64,000 bases of DNA, from contig CACYNH010000004.1 in assembly GCA_902775735.1 (NCBI GenBank), forward strand, positions 1 to 64,000. Direction: 5' to 3'. A program made the position numbers and the translations under genes. Position 1 is the stretch's first letter; every line of letters begins with the position of its first letter. Positions 25,424 to 33,403 of the stretch are shown here, one piece after another. The stretch is from an uncultured Erysipelotrichaceae bacterium (GTDB lineage: Bacteria; Bacillota_I; Bacilli_A; Erysipelotrichales; Erysipelotrichaceae). The notes beneath the pieces are model-generated. The model saw nothing but the letters and a program-made list of their open reading frames with translations. It had not been told where the DNA came from and searched no databases.

Positions 25424-26263
25424 TCAGATTTTGTCCAGAGGCTCCGCTTTGGAAGGAGGCGGGAACTCACGGTCGATGGCGTCCATGTAAGGCATGATGT
25501 CAAAGTCCGCGAAAGCCAGATTTGTTTTTAAATGCGAAAGCGATGAAGTTGAGAAAAGGGCAGGGCAGTCATTGAACCTTGTCACAAACCCCAGCATGAG
25601 CGCCTGGCGGGTGATGCCGTTTTCCTCACAGATTTTCTGAATCACCGGATTTTTTCTAACGCTGGCGTCAGAGCGGTAAGCCGAGCCAAGGGAAGAATAG
25701 GCCATCGGCATGATTCCATGCTCTCTTAAAAACGGAAGAAGATCATATTCCGGACCTCTGGTCATGAGGTTGTAGAGGATCTGATCGCAGAAGCAGTTTT
25801 CGCCTCCCGGTATTGCCAGCAGATCCTTCATGTCATGGATATCGAAATTGGACACGCCCCATTCCCTGATCAGGCCTTCTCTGCGGATTTCTTCAATCTC
25901 ATCCACAAACTCTTCAAGGTTCACGTCTTCACGCCAGTGCAGAAGGTAGAGATCGAAATAATCCGTTCGCATTCTTTGCAGCGAATCCGTCACGCTTTTC
26001 CTCAGGCGGTGTTTCATGACGCTTTCGGGATGGACTTTATCAAGCAGATAATATGAATCGCGGGGAATGTCCCGCAGAGCTTTTTCCAGACGTTTTTCGC
26101 ACATGCCGCACGCGTACATTTCGGCGGTATCGATTAATGTCAGACCATAGCTGCCGAGCGCCTCACGCACACAGGAAAGAGCTTCCGGCGGAGCGGAAGA
26201 CCAGAACTGGGTGGTGCCGAGACCCGCCAGTGAGATTTTCTGGTAATCTTTTTGATATCGCAT
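25424..26263 (-). CDS. Aldo/keto reductase
   Basis: A 279-residue NADPH-dependent aldo/keto reductase. The barrel motifs are LIDTAEMYACGMCEKRLEKA (catalytic Asp and Tyr), LLDKVHPESV (the Lys) and YLLHWREDVN (catalytic His of the LH-W motif), followed by EWGVSNFDIHDMKDLL. No C-terminal ferredoxin domain is present. The start has no Shine-Dalgarno. TGC-CATAAT on the minus strand (26275-26270) ends six bases before the ATG, suggesting a leaderless mRNA. It is divergent from the metallophosphoesterase gene. Confidence 0.9.
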   Translation of the reverse strand: MRYQKDYQKISLAGLGTTQFWSSAPPEALSCVREALGSYGLTLIDTAEMYACGMCEKRLEKALRDIPRDSYYLLDKVHPESVMKHRLRKSVTDSLQRMRTDYFDLYLLHWREDVNLEEFVDEIEEIRREGLIREWGVSNFDIHDMKDLLAIPGGENCFCDQILYNLMTRGPEYDLLPFLREHGIMPMAYSSLGSAYRSDASVRKNPVIQKICEENGITRQALMLGFVTRFNDCPALFSTSSLSHLKTNLAFADFDIMPYMDAIDREFPPPSKAEPLDKI

Positions 26264-26269
26264 GGATTC

Positions 26270-26333
26270 ATTATGGCATGAATCCCGGAGATCAGGGCAT
26301 AAAATGCCTGCGTGGTGATTTTTGGCTTATAAT
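26270..26333. promoter_or_regulatory. Divergent promoters close to both start codons
   Basis: Minus strand: CATAAT (26275-26270) with upstream TGC, six bases before the ATG at 26263. Plus strand: TATAAT (26328-26333), six bases before the ATG at 26340. Neither gene has an obvious RBS at that start. Confidence 0.5.
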
Positions 26334-26339
26334 GGGTAC

Positions 26340-27581
26340 ATGTTTTCCCGGGGAGAGTTTAAAAACAGAATGATACAGACACTCATGTGCGCGCTGGCCT
26401 TCTGCGCTGTTTCAGGCTGCGCCGCCCATGAAAGAGAGGAGAGTGAACCGGTGAATACGAAAGAGGAAGTCAGACTGATGGCCGCCACCGACCTTCATCA
26501 TTTATCTGAAACGCTTTATGATTCTTCATCTGAAATCTTCGCGAAGCTGATGGCAACCAATGACGGCAAGCTGTTTGAGGAAAGCACAGCCATTCTCGAA
26601 GCGCTCAAAGAAAGAGCCATAGAAGAAAAACCGGACGCTTTACTGCTGGCCGGTGACCTGACATTCAATGGCGAACTGGTGTCGCTGAAGGAAATCGCGC
26701 AGGTGCTTGCGCAGGTGGAAGCGGCAGGCATTCCTGTTTATGTGATTCCCGGCAACCATGACATCAATTACGCTTACGCCTGTGAATACTTCGGCAATGA
26801 GGCAAAACCGGTGGAGCAGATTTCTCCGCAGGCTTTTGCGGAAGTGATGGGACCTTATGGCTATGAGGATGCTTTATACCGCGATGGCGCCTCGCTTTCC
26901 TATATCGCGTCTCTGGCGGATGATCTCTGGCTTTTGACACTGGACGCCAATGTGCCGGAAGAAAGAGGATACATTCCAGCGGAGACACTGACATGGGCAG
27001 AACCTCTTCTGGCAAAAGCGCAGGAAGAGCGAATCCGGGTTGTGGTGATGAGCCATCAGAACGTGCTGGTTCAGAACTCGATGATGTACAACGGCTATGT
27101 CATCAACAACCATGAGGCGGTTGAGCATATGCTGAAGAAATACGGGGTTACCCTGGTCATGAGCGGCCACTCGCATCTGGAACATACTGCCGTATCGGAC
27201 GGCCTTACGGATATTTGTTCAGAATCTCTTGCCGTATATCCGCTGCAGTATGGTATGATAACTCTCGCCGCGTCTGAAACTGATTTCATCTATGAGAAGA
27301 AAAAGCTCGGCATCAAAGAACAGGAATCATTCGACCGCTTCGCTGAAACGGTGGAGAGGATGGTCGTCTCCATTGTGAGTGAAGCCACGCAGGATGAAAC
27401 CGAGCGGGCCTGCATGACGGAATTCGCCATCGCCTTAAACGCCGCCTGCTTCTCAGGCGACAGACAGAGTGCCGAAGATCTCGCTGATGAGGCGGGCAGA
27501 AGGCTCTGGAGGCAGAAGGCAGGGGACACTTTCTGGGGATATTATATTGAAAATATCTTTGCGGAAATGGGACTGAACTGA
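26340..27581 (+). CDS. Metallophosphoesterase lipoprotein
   Basis: A 413-residue calcineurin-like phosphoesterase exported as a lipoprotein. The signal segment has basic residues then LMCALAFCAVSGC with a lipobox Cys. The metal-site motifs are MAATDLHHL (D-x-H), LLAGDLTFNG, VIPGNHDINY, VMSHQNVL and MSGHSHLEH in the standard order. Substrates of such surface enzymes are phosphate esters or nucleotides. The ATG at 26340 lies six bases after a perfect TATAAT and gives a well-charged signal peptide; the ATG at 26370 after GGGGAG is the alternative start. Confidence 0.85.
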   Translation: MFSRGEFKNRMIQTLMCALAFCAVSGCAAHEREESEPVNTKEEVRLMAATDLHHLSETLYDSSSEIFAKLMATNDGKLFEESTAILEALKERAIEEKPDALLLAGDLTFNGELVSLKEIAQVLAQVEAAGIPVYVIPGNHDINYAYACEYFGNEAKPVEQISPQAFAEVMGPYGYEDALYRDGASLSYIASLADDLWLLTLDANVPEERGYIPAETLTWAEPLLAKAQEERIRVVVMSHQNVLVQNSMMYNGYVINNHEAVEHMLKKYGVTLVMSGHSHLEHTAVSDGLTDICSESLAVYPLQYGMITLAASETDFIYEKKKLGIKEQESFDRFAETVERMVVSIVSEATQDETERACMTEFAIALNAACFSGDRQSAEDLADEAGRRLWRQKAGDTFWGYYIENIFAEMGLN

Positions 27582-27672
27582 GGTCAGTTGTGCGATCTTT
27601 CGCAATGTTTCAGTGTTTTTCAGGAAGAAAAAACTTTCATGAATTTTCACCGGAATTTTTGATTCAAAGCAC

Positions 27673-27737
27673 TTGCGAAGCAATGTGAAATACTATAATC
27701 TTGGTATTGTTAAGAAAGGTTGGAAATCCAACCTTTC
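27673..27737 (+). promoter_or_regulatory. nrdD promoter and leader hairpin
   Basis: TTGCGA (27673-27678) and TATAAT (27694-27699) form a promoter with a 15-bp spacer. About 15 bases downstream the perfect 10-bp inverted repeat GAAAGGTTGG-AAAT-CCAACCTTTC (27714-27737) would form near the 5' end of the mRNA. It has no T-run, so it is not a simple terminator. Confidence 0.65.
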
Positions 27738-27759
27738 TGAATGTAAGGGGTGTTTTAAT

Positions 27760-29964
27760 ATGCAAGTAATCAAAAGAAGCGGTGAGGAAGTCACCTTCGA
27801 TTCATTCAAAATCGAGAACGCGGTCCGCAAGGCAAACGCGGCCACAGAACCTGCAAAGCGCACAGACGAAGAAGAAATTGCCAGAATCACAAAGGCAGTT
27901 GTCGATAAATGCATGAACCTCGGCAGAGCCGTATCCGTCGAGGAAATCCAGGACATGGTTGAAAATGAGCTCATGGCAGCCAGAATCTATCAGGTCGCCC
28001 ATAACTACATCACATACCGTTATGAAAGAGCTCTTGTCCGCAAGGCCAACACAACCGACAAGCAGATCCTGACCCTGATCGGCCGCACCAATGAAGAGGC
28101 CAAGCAGGAAAACTCAAACAAGAACCCGACCGTCAACTCCACCCAGCGTGACTATATGGCCGGTGAGGTTTCCAAGGATATCACCCGCAGATTCCTTCTG
28201 CCGCCGGAAATCTGGGAAGCCCACACAAAGGGAATCATCCATTTCCATGATGCCGACTACTTTGCCCAGCCGATGTACAACTGCTGCCTGATCAACCTCG
28301 AGGACATGCTGCAGAACGGAACGGTCATTTCCGAAACCGCGATTGAAAAGCCGCACAGCTTCGCGACCGCCTGCAATATCGCCACCCAGATCATTGCCCA
28401 GGTCGCTTCCAACCAGTACGGCGGCCAGACGGTTTCCCTGACCCACCTGGCACCGTTCGTTGAGGTTTCCAGACAGAAGCACAGAAGAGCGGTCGCCGAG
28501 GAACTCGCGGCTGCCGGCATCGACGTCGACAACGAAAAGGTCAATATCATCGCCGAAAAGAGAGTCCGCAAGGAAATCGAAACCGGCGTGCAGACAATCC
28601 AGTATCAGATCATCACTCTCATGACCACCAACGGCCAGGCTCCGTTCGTCACAGTCTTCATGTATCTTGATGAAGCGGAAGAAGGCCAGACAAGAGATGA
28701 CCTGGCCCTCATCATTGAGGAAATGCTGAAGCAGAGAATGCTCGGCGTCAAGAACGAGAAGGGCGTCTACATCACACCGGCCTTCCCGAAGCTGATCTAT
28801 GTTCTTGATGAGGACAACATCCACGAGGATTCCAAATACTGGTATCTGACAAAGCTCTCGGCTGAATGCACAGCCAAGAGAATGGTTCCGGACTACATCT
28901 CCGCGAAGATGATGAAGGAATACAAGGGCGACGTCTATGGCTGCATGGGCTGCCGTTCCTTCCTGACTCCGGACAGATTCACAGACACCGGCACATTCGG
29001 CAATCCCGAACACGCCGGCAACTATGATCCTTCAAAGCACAAGTATTACGGACGATTCAACCAGGGCGTCGTTACCCTCAACCTGGTCGATATCGCCTGC
29101 TCCTCAGGCAGGGATATGGACAAGTTCTGGCAGATCTTCGATGAAAGACTCGACCTCTGCTATGACGCTCTCATGATCCGTCACAACCGTCTCAAGGGCA
29201 CACCGAGCGACGTCGCTCCGATTCTCTGGCAGAACGGCGCCATCGCCAGACTGCAGAAGGGCGAAGTCATCGACCCGCTGCTCTATAACGGCTATTCCAC
29301 CATTTCCCTGGGATATGGCGGTCTGTGCGAGTGCGTGAAGTATATGACAGGCCTTTCCCACACAACGCCGGAAGGCGAAAAGTTCGGCCTGGAAGTCATG
29401 CAGCACATGAACGACGCCTGCGCGAAGTGGAAGGCTGCCACAAACATCGACTTCTCCGTTTACGGCACACCGATGGAATCCACAACCTACAAGTTCGCCA
29501 AGTGCCTGCAGGAAAGATTCGGCATCATCGAAGGCGTCACTGACAAGAACTACATCACAAACTCCTATCACATTCATGTGACAGAGAACATCAACGCCTT
29601 TGACAAGCTCACCAAGGAAGCACGCTTCCAGAAGCTTTCCCCGGGCGGAGCGATCTCCTATGTCGAAGTTCCCAACATGCAGAACAACATCCAGGCAGTC
29701 CTGGCGATCATGAAGCACATCTACAAGACAATCATGTACGCCGAGCTCAACACCAAGAGCGACTACTGCCAGGTGTGCGGATATGACGGTGAAATCCAGA
29801 TCAAAGAGGATGAGCACCACAAGCTGATCTGGACCTGCCCGAACTGCGGCAACACCGACCAGAACAAGATGAACGTCGCAAGACGCACCTGCGGCTACAT
29901 CGGCACCCAGTACTGGAACCAGGGCAGAACCCAGGAAATCAAGGAAAGAGTTCTCCACCTGTAA
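27760..29964 (+). CDS. nrdD: Anaerobic ribonucleoside-triphosphate reductase (class III)
   Basis: Makes deoxynucleotides without oxygen using a glycyl radical. The 734 residues comprise an ATP-cone (residues 1-90, MQVIKRSGEEVTFDSFKIEN and YRYERALVRKAN), a ten-stranded barrel catalytic domain (IIHFHDADYFAQPMYNCCLI, catalytic Cys in the SCLI-like loop) and a C-terminal zinc site CQVCGYDGE...CPNCGN followed by the radical loop RTCGYIGTQYWNQGR, whose Gly in GYIG is the radical site. The ATG at 27760 is preferred over an in-frame upstream start because AAGGGGTG is 10 bases before it and the leader hairpin lies upstream. The activase NrdG is 11 kb away. Confidence 0.96.
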   Translation: MQVIKRSGEEVTFDSFKIENAVRKANAATEPAKRTDEEEIARITKAVVDKCMNLGRAVSVEEIQDMVENELMAARIYQVAHNYITYRYERALVRKANTTDKQILTLIGRTNEEAKQENSNKNPTVNSTQRDYMAGEVSKDITRRFLLPPEIWEAHTKGIIHFHDADYFAQPMYNCCLINLEDMLQNGTVISETAIEKPHSFATACNIATQIIAQVASNQYGGQTVSLTHLAPFVEVSRQKHRRAVAEELAAAGIDVDNEKVNIIAEKRVRKEIETGVQTIQYQIITLMTTNGQAPFVTVFMYLDEAEEGQTRDDLALIIEEMLKQRMLGVKNEKGVYITPAFPKLIYVLDEDNIHEDSKYWYLTKLSAECTAKRMVPDYISAKMMKEYKGDVYGCMGCRSFLTPDRFTDTGTFGNPEHAGNYDPSKHKYYGRFNQGVVTLNLVDIACSSGRDMDKFWQIFDERLDLCYDALMIRHNRLKGTPSDVAPILWQNGAIARLQKGEVIDPLLYNGYSTISLGYGGLCECVKYMTGLSHTTPEGEKFGLEVMQHMNDACAKWKAATNIDFSVYGTPMESTTYKFAKCLQERFGIIEGVTDKNYITNSYHIHVTENINAFDKLTKEARFQKLSPGGAISYVEVPNMQNNIQAVLAIMKHIYKTIMYAELNTKSDYCQVCGYDGEIQIKEDEHHKLIWTCPNCGNTDQNKMNVARRTCGYIGTQYWNQGRTQEIKERVLHL

Positions 29965-30000
29965 TACCGGATTCATAACAGAATCAGATTGCCAAAGATG

Positions 30001-30034
30001 AAAACCCTCGCAAGATTTGTGAGGGTTTTGTTTT
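30001..30034 (+). terminator. Intrinsic terminator of nrdD
   Basis: AAAACCCTCGCAA / TTTGTGAGGGTTTT (one G-T wobble) then GTTTTC. Confidence 0.8.
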
Positions 30035-30051
30035 CGGCCGGTGTTCCGTCA

Positions 30052-30074
30052 GAAAAACACCGGCTGTGCCGGTG
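30052..30074 (-). terminator. Intrinsic terminator of the truncated aldo/keto reductase
   Basis: On the minus strand CACCGGC, ACA, GCCGGTG followed by TTTTT; it outlives the gene fragment upstream of it. Confidence 0.8.
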
Positions 30075-30099
30075 CTTCAGAAATGATACACAGGATTGC

Positions 30100-30285
30100 T
30101 TACTGTTCAAATTCAGCCGTGACTCTGGTGAGCAGCTCACAGATCGGCAGATGCTGGGGACAGACTCTTTCACACTTGCCGCATTTAATGCAGTCGGAAG
30201 GCTTTCCGTTTTCCGCCACCGCTCTTTCGTAATAGAGATTGACGTTCCAGTCTTTTTTGACCTGGGCGCCCTTGACGCGCGCGGG
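30100..30285 (-). pseudogene. Aldo/keto reductase, C-terminal ferredoxin-domain fragment
   Basis: Only the last 60 or so codons of a ferredoxin-type aldo/keto reductase survive. The diagnostic 4Fe-4S tail CIKCGKCERVCPQHLPICEL is present, preceded by NVNLYYERAVAENGKPSD; the barrel is missing. The fragment's 5' break (near 30285-30300) abuts the break of a hydrolase fragment on the other strand. It still ends at a good terminator. Confidence 0.75.
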
Positions 30286-30606
30286 ATGGACACAGAATAT
30301 TACGGTTTCTTCTACAACCGTGTTTTTGAGGAAAGGGCGAATCATGATATTTCCCTTGCGCTCTCATCACCGGATGAACTGAAGGGCCTGATGCCGACTG
30401 ATATCATCACCGCCGGTCAGGATAACCTGAAGCCGGAAGCAGAAAGATATTATGAACTGCTGCAGACCGCAGGTGTTGAGACGACATACCGCTGCTTTGA
30501 AAACAGCCGCCACGGTTTTCTCGTAAACCTTTATGATGAATGGCAGGAAGGCGAAGATTACGTTTCTTCTCTTGTCCTGAAGCATCTGGCTGCTCATAAC
30601 GGCTGA
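30286..30606 (+). pseudogene. Alpha/beta hydrolase, C-terminal fragment
   Basis: About 105 codons of the C-terminal part of an esterase/lipase-type hydrolase remain: SLALSSPDELKGLMPTDIIT with AGQDNLKPEAERYYELLQTA (catalytic Asp region) and ENSRHGFLVN with the catalytic His. The nucleophile half is missing. A long open frame continues upstream only because it reads the antisense of the aldo/keto reductase fragment. It has no start signals. Confidence 0.75.
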
Positions 30607-30742
30607 TCATATTGCACAGACAGTACTGAATAATGCATGCAGGAGCTTCCCGTTAACGGGAGGCTCTTTTCGCTGTGCCGAAACGCAAAATGAGAATGAG
30701 TCATACGCAAAGCCCTGTGTATTGTGAGACAATACAGGCAGA

Positions 30743-31030
30743 ATGAATACAATAAATGAAATGATTGCATACTGCGGCGTGGACTGCGGTGAATGCGCTG
30801 ATTTAAAAACGGGAAAATGCCCCGGCTGCCGCAGGAGCGTCTGGCCTGAGGGCAATGAATGTCCGCCGGTTTCCTGCTGCAGAAGAAAAGGGATTATCTG
30901 CTGCGGGGACTGCGAACGGTTTCCATGTAAGATGATGAAGGAATTCTATGAGGAAAACCGGGCGCATTACGAAGCATATGAACGCATGGAAGAATACAGA
31001 GCAAACAAAAGGGGAGAGATCACATGGTGA
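30743..31030 (+). CDS. DUF3795-like cysteine-rich protein
   Basis: A 95-residue protein with eleven cysteines, beginning MIAYCGVDCGECADLKTGKC and continuing with PGC, CCRRKGIICCGDCERFPC. This is the DUF3795 pattern, a small family in anaerobes with likely metal-binding (Fe-S or zinc) cysteines and no known function. An -AATAC- region precedes the ATG and no clear RBS is seen. The next gene overlaps its end by seven bases. Confidence 0.82.
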   Translation: MNTINEMIAYCGVDCGECADLKTGKCPGCRRSVWPEGNECPPVSCCRRKGIICCGDCERFPCKMMKEFYEENRAHYEAYERMEEYRANKRGEITW

Positions 31031-31341
31031 CAGGATACAGGGCTGAACTGATTTCATTTACAGGCAATCCTTCCAGAAAAGTCAATGGAATGAAAGGCCA
31101 TAAGGGCGTTCTGATTGAAGCCAGGACAGGAGAAGGACTGTTTCTTTTCTGGGTGGCGGATCTTAACTCCGAAGACGCTTATACCTTAAGGACCTCAACC
31201 GTCCTGTCAGTTGAAAACAGTCAGGAAGACCTCTATACCTACAGAACCGCCAACTCCGTTTATACCTTCCGGATTGAAGGTGAAACTTCAAAGGATGAAC
31301 TGGCGGAAGCGGCGATGATGGTTGGATATTATGAAGTTTAA
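31024..31341 (+). CDS. Hypothetical protein coupled to DUF3795
   Basis: A 105-residue beta-rich protein (GHKGVLIEARTGEGLFLFWV; SVENSQEDLYTYRTANSVYT) that I do not recognise. It overlaps the DUF3795 gene by seven bases and AGGGGAGAG lies six bases before the ATG, so the pair is translated together. No signal or membrane segment. It is convergent with acyl-CoA ligase 2 across a shared terminator. Confidence 0.65.
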   Translation: MVTGYRAELISFTGNPSRKVNGMKGHKGVLIEARTGEGLFLFWVADLNSEDAYTLRTSTVLSVENSQEDLYTYRTANSVYTFRIEGETSKDELAEAAMMVGYYEV

Positions 31342-31345
31342 AAAA

Positions 31346-31378
31346 TCCGGATCAGGTAACTGATCCGGAATGCTTTTT
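31346..31378. terminator. Bidirectional intrinsic terminator
   Basis: Perfect 10-bp stem TCCGGATCAG / CTGATCCGGA, GTAA loop, with A-run on one side and T-run on the other; serves both convergent genes and overlaps the ligase stop. Confidence 0.9.
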
Positions 31379-33141
31379 TATTCAGCTGCGGAGGCTTCCG
31401 CTTCCTTTGCTTTGGCAGCTTCTTCGGCTGCTTTTATTTTTGCGAGTTCCTCTTCTTCAAGCTGTCTGTAGGCAACCTTGCCGACAAGCGTCTTGGGAAG
31501 CTCCTCACGGAATTCGATGTCACGCGGCATTGCGTATTTTGCGATGTGGTGCTTGCAGTAATCCATCAGTTCCTGCTTTGTGGCGTCGTTTGCGGGGACG
31601 CCCGGCTTTAACATGACGAAGGCTTTGACTGCCTGGATGCGGTAAGGATCGGGGATGCCGATGACGCAGCTCATCTGGACCTTTTCATGGGCGTCGAGAA
31701 TGTTTTCAAGCTGGGCGGGATAGATGTTGTATCCGGAGGAGATGATCATTCTCTTGGCGCGGCCTCTGAAGTAGATGAAGCCTTCATCATCCATCACGCC
31801 GAGGTCGCCTGTGTAAACCCATGTCAGACCGTCGTCATGGACGCGCAGGGTCTGGGCTGTTTCGACGGGATTGTTCATATAGCCCTTCATGACAGTAGGG
31901 CCGGCCAGAAGGATTTCGCCTTCCTCGCCATAAGGCAGTTCCTCATAGGTGCCCGGCTTGACAATCTTGATGTATGTGTCCGGGAAGGGAAGGCCGATGG
32001 AGCCTTCTTTATATCTGTCCCTCGGGGTCAGGCAGCAGGCGGTAACGGTTTCGGTTGTGCCGTATCCTTCTCTGACCTGGATTGCCGCCTTGTGGTCGGC
32101 TAAGAATTTATCGAACTTCTTCTTGAGCTCAATGGACAGCGAGTCGCCGCCGGAGAAGACGCCTTTAAGACTTGAGAGGTCAGCATTCTCCATGGAAGGC
32201 AGTCTCAGCAGCGCTTCGTAGAGTGTCGGCACGCCGGCAATGAAGTTGCACTTGTATTTGGTGATCAGCTTCGCATAGCTTTTGGCGGTGAAGCGGGGAA
32301 CCAGAATGCAGCGGCCGCCCTGCGACAGCATTGTGTGCACGCAGACGCCAAGGCCGAAGCCATGGAATAAAGGCATCGCCGCCAGCATCTTGTCGCCGGG
32401 ACGGAACATCGGGTTCGCCGCGATGACCTGCTGGCCCAGGGCGTTGAAGTTCTTGTTTGTCAACATGATGCCCTTGGTGGTTCCGGTTGTGCCGCCGGAA
32501 TACAGGATGACAGCGGTATCGTCCGCTCCGGTCTTCACTTTATAATTCCAGAAGCACGCCTTGCCGAGGTTCATGAACTGCTTCCAGCGGATGACCGGCG
32601 CGTCAGCGGGGATCTTCTGGATCTTTCTGCCTTCGGTAAGCATGTAGCCGGTTCTTAAAGGCTGGGAGAGTTCATCCTTGACGGAAGCGATGATGATATT
32701 GACGATCTTTGTGTTGGCCCTGATCTTTTCGAACTTGTGGTAGAACTGATCAAGGGTGATTGCGGTGACGCTTTCGGAGGCGTTGAGGTAGAATTCAATC
32801 TCCTTTTCCGCGGAAAGCGGGTGGATCATGTTGGCGATGGCGCCGATTTCGTTGACGGCGTAGAACATGAAGATTGCCTGCGGGCAGTTGGGCATCGCGA
32901 TGGTGACTCTGTCGCCCTGGCGGACGCCGATGGTGCGCAGGGATCTGGCGCAGCGGTTGATCTCGTCGATCATCCGTCTGTAGGTGGTTGAGCGGCCCAT
33001 GAAATCAAAAGCGATGCTGTTGGGGTACTCATTTGCAATCTTTTCGACTGCCTCATACATGGATCCTTCAAAATAGTCCAGGTGGCTGGGAATGTCGCCC
33101 AGATGTTCGATCCACGGGGTTTTGACTTGTTTTGCGGTCAT
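31378..33141 (-). CDS. AMP-forming acyl-CoA ligase (ANL superfamily), copy 2
   Basis: A 587-residue paralogue of the ligase at 18471, with the same order of motifs: YSGGTTGTTKGIMLTN (P-loop), MPLFHGFGLGVC, VREGYGTTETV, YTGDLGVMDDEGFIYFRGR and PKTLVGKVAYR with the C-terminal Lys. A unique Lys/Glu/Ala-rich tail (AKIKAAEEAAKAKEAEASAA) closes the protein. The ATG at 33141 is chosen because GGAG lies seven bases upstream of it; the ATG four codons earlier contains that RBS. Divergent from the amino-acid symporter. The natural acid substrate is unknown, likely a fatty acid. Confidence 0.92.
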   Translation of the reverse strand: MTAKQVKTPWIEHLGDIPSHLDYFEGSMYEAVEKIANEYPNSIAFDFMGRSTTYRRMIDEINRCARSLRTIGVRQGDRVTIAMPNCPQAIFMFYAVNEIGAIANMIHPLSAEKEIEFYLNASESVTAITLDQFYHKFEKIRANTKIVNIIIASVKDELSQPLRTGYMLTEGRKIQKIPADAPVIRWKQFMNLGKACFWNYKVKTGADDTAVILYSGGTTGTTKGIMLTNKNFNALGQQVIAANPMFRPGDKMLAAMPLFHGFGLGVCVHTMLSQGGRCILVPRFTAKSYAKLITKYKCNFIAGVPTLYEALLRLPSMENADLSSLKGVFSGGDSLSIELKKKFDKFLADHKAAIQVREGYGTTETVTACCLTPRDRYKEGSIGLPFPDTYIKIVKPGTYEELPYGEEGEILLAGPTVMKGYMNNPVETAQTLRVHDDGLTWVYTGDLGVMDDEGFIYFRGRAKRMIISSGYNIYPAQLENILDAHEKVQMSCVIGIPDPYRIQAVKAFVMLKPGVPANDATKQELMDYCKHHIAKYAMPRDIEFREELPKTLVGKVAYRQLEEEELAKIKAAEEAAKAKEAEASAAE

Positions 33142-33166
33142 AGTTTTCTCCATTTAACAATAGATT

Positions 33167-33248
33167 ATTATACTACTCTTTTCACGTCATAAGCGTGATT
33201 TATATCACCGGAGGATATGCGGAGTTTACATTTGCACGGATTTGTAAA
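33167..33248 (-). promoter_or_regulatory. Promoter/operator region of acyl-CoA ligase 2
   Basis: -10 TATAAT on the minus strand (33172-33167). Upstream are two dyads: TCACG-N7-CGTGA (33182-33198), and the 24-bp stretch 33225-33248 with arms TTTACA / TGTAAA enclosing CATTTGCAC, which is shared in inverted form with ligase 1 promoter. Confidence 0.55.
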
Positions 33249-33332
33249 GGCGGCTTGGCCGGGAAAAAGAAAATATTTTCATAAATCTGCAAAATTGCAT
33301 GCACGAATTTACATTTTTTGAAACAGTTTCAC

Positions 33333-33386
33333 TTGCCTTGGGAATTGCGTTGTTTTTATAATACTTTTGGCTGTTTTTTTTCAGCC
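33333..33386 (+). promoter_or_regulatory. Promoter and leader hairpin of the AGCS symporter
   Basis: -35 TTGCCT (33333-33338), 18-bp spacer, -10 TATAAT (33357-33362), then a hairpin GGCTG-T8-CAGCC just before the GGGGGAGAG RBS. The rest of the 260-base intergenic region holds the ligase operators described separately. Confidence 0.65.
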
Positions 33387-33403
33387 GGGGGAGAGAGTGA
33401 AAC

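Noticed and set aside
29989-30606. A single 205-residue gene on the plus strand
   Set aside because: Its first half is antisense to the Fe-S tail of an aldo/keto reductase, and only the second half resembles a protein (hydrolase C-terminus); it is a chance open frame across a deletion scar.
33154-33403. Glycine riboswitch before the AGCS symporter
   Set aside because: The tandem glycine aptamer core is not seen; only a short GGCTG-T8-CAGCC hairpin precedes the RBS.
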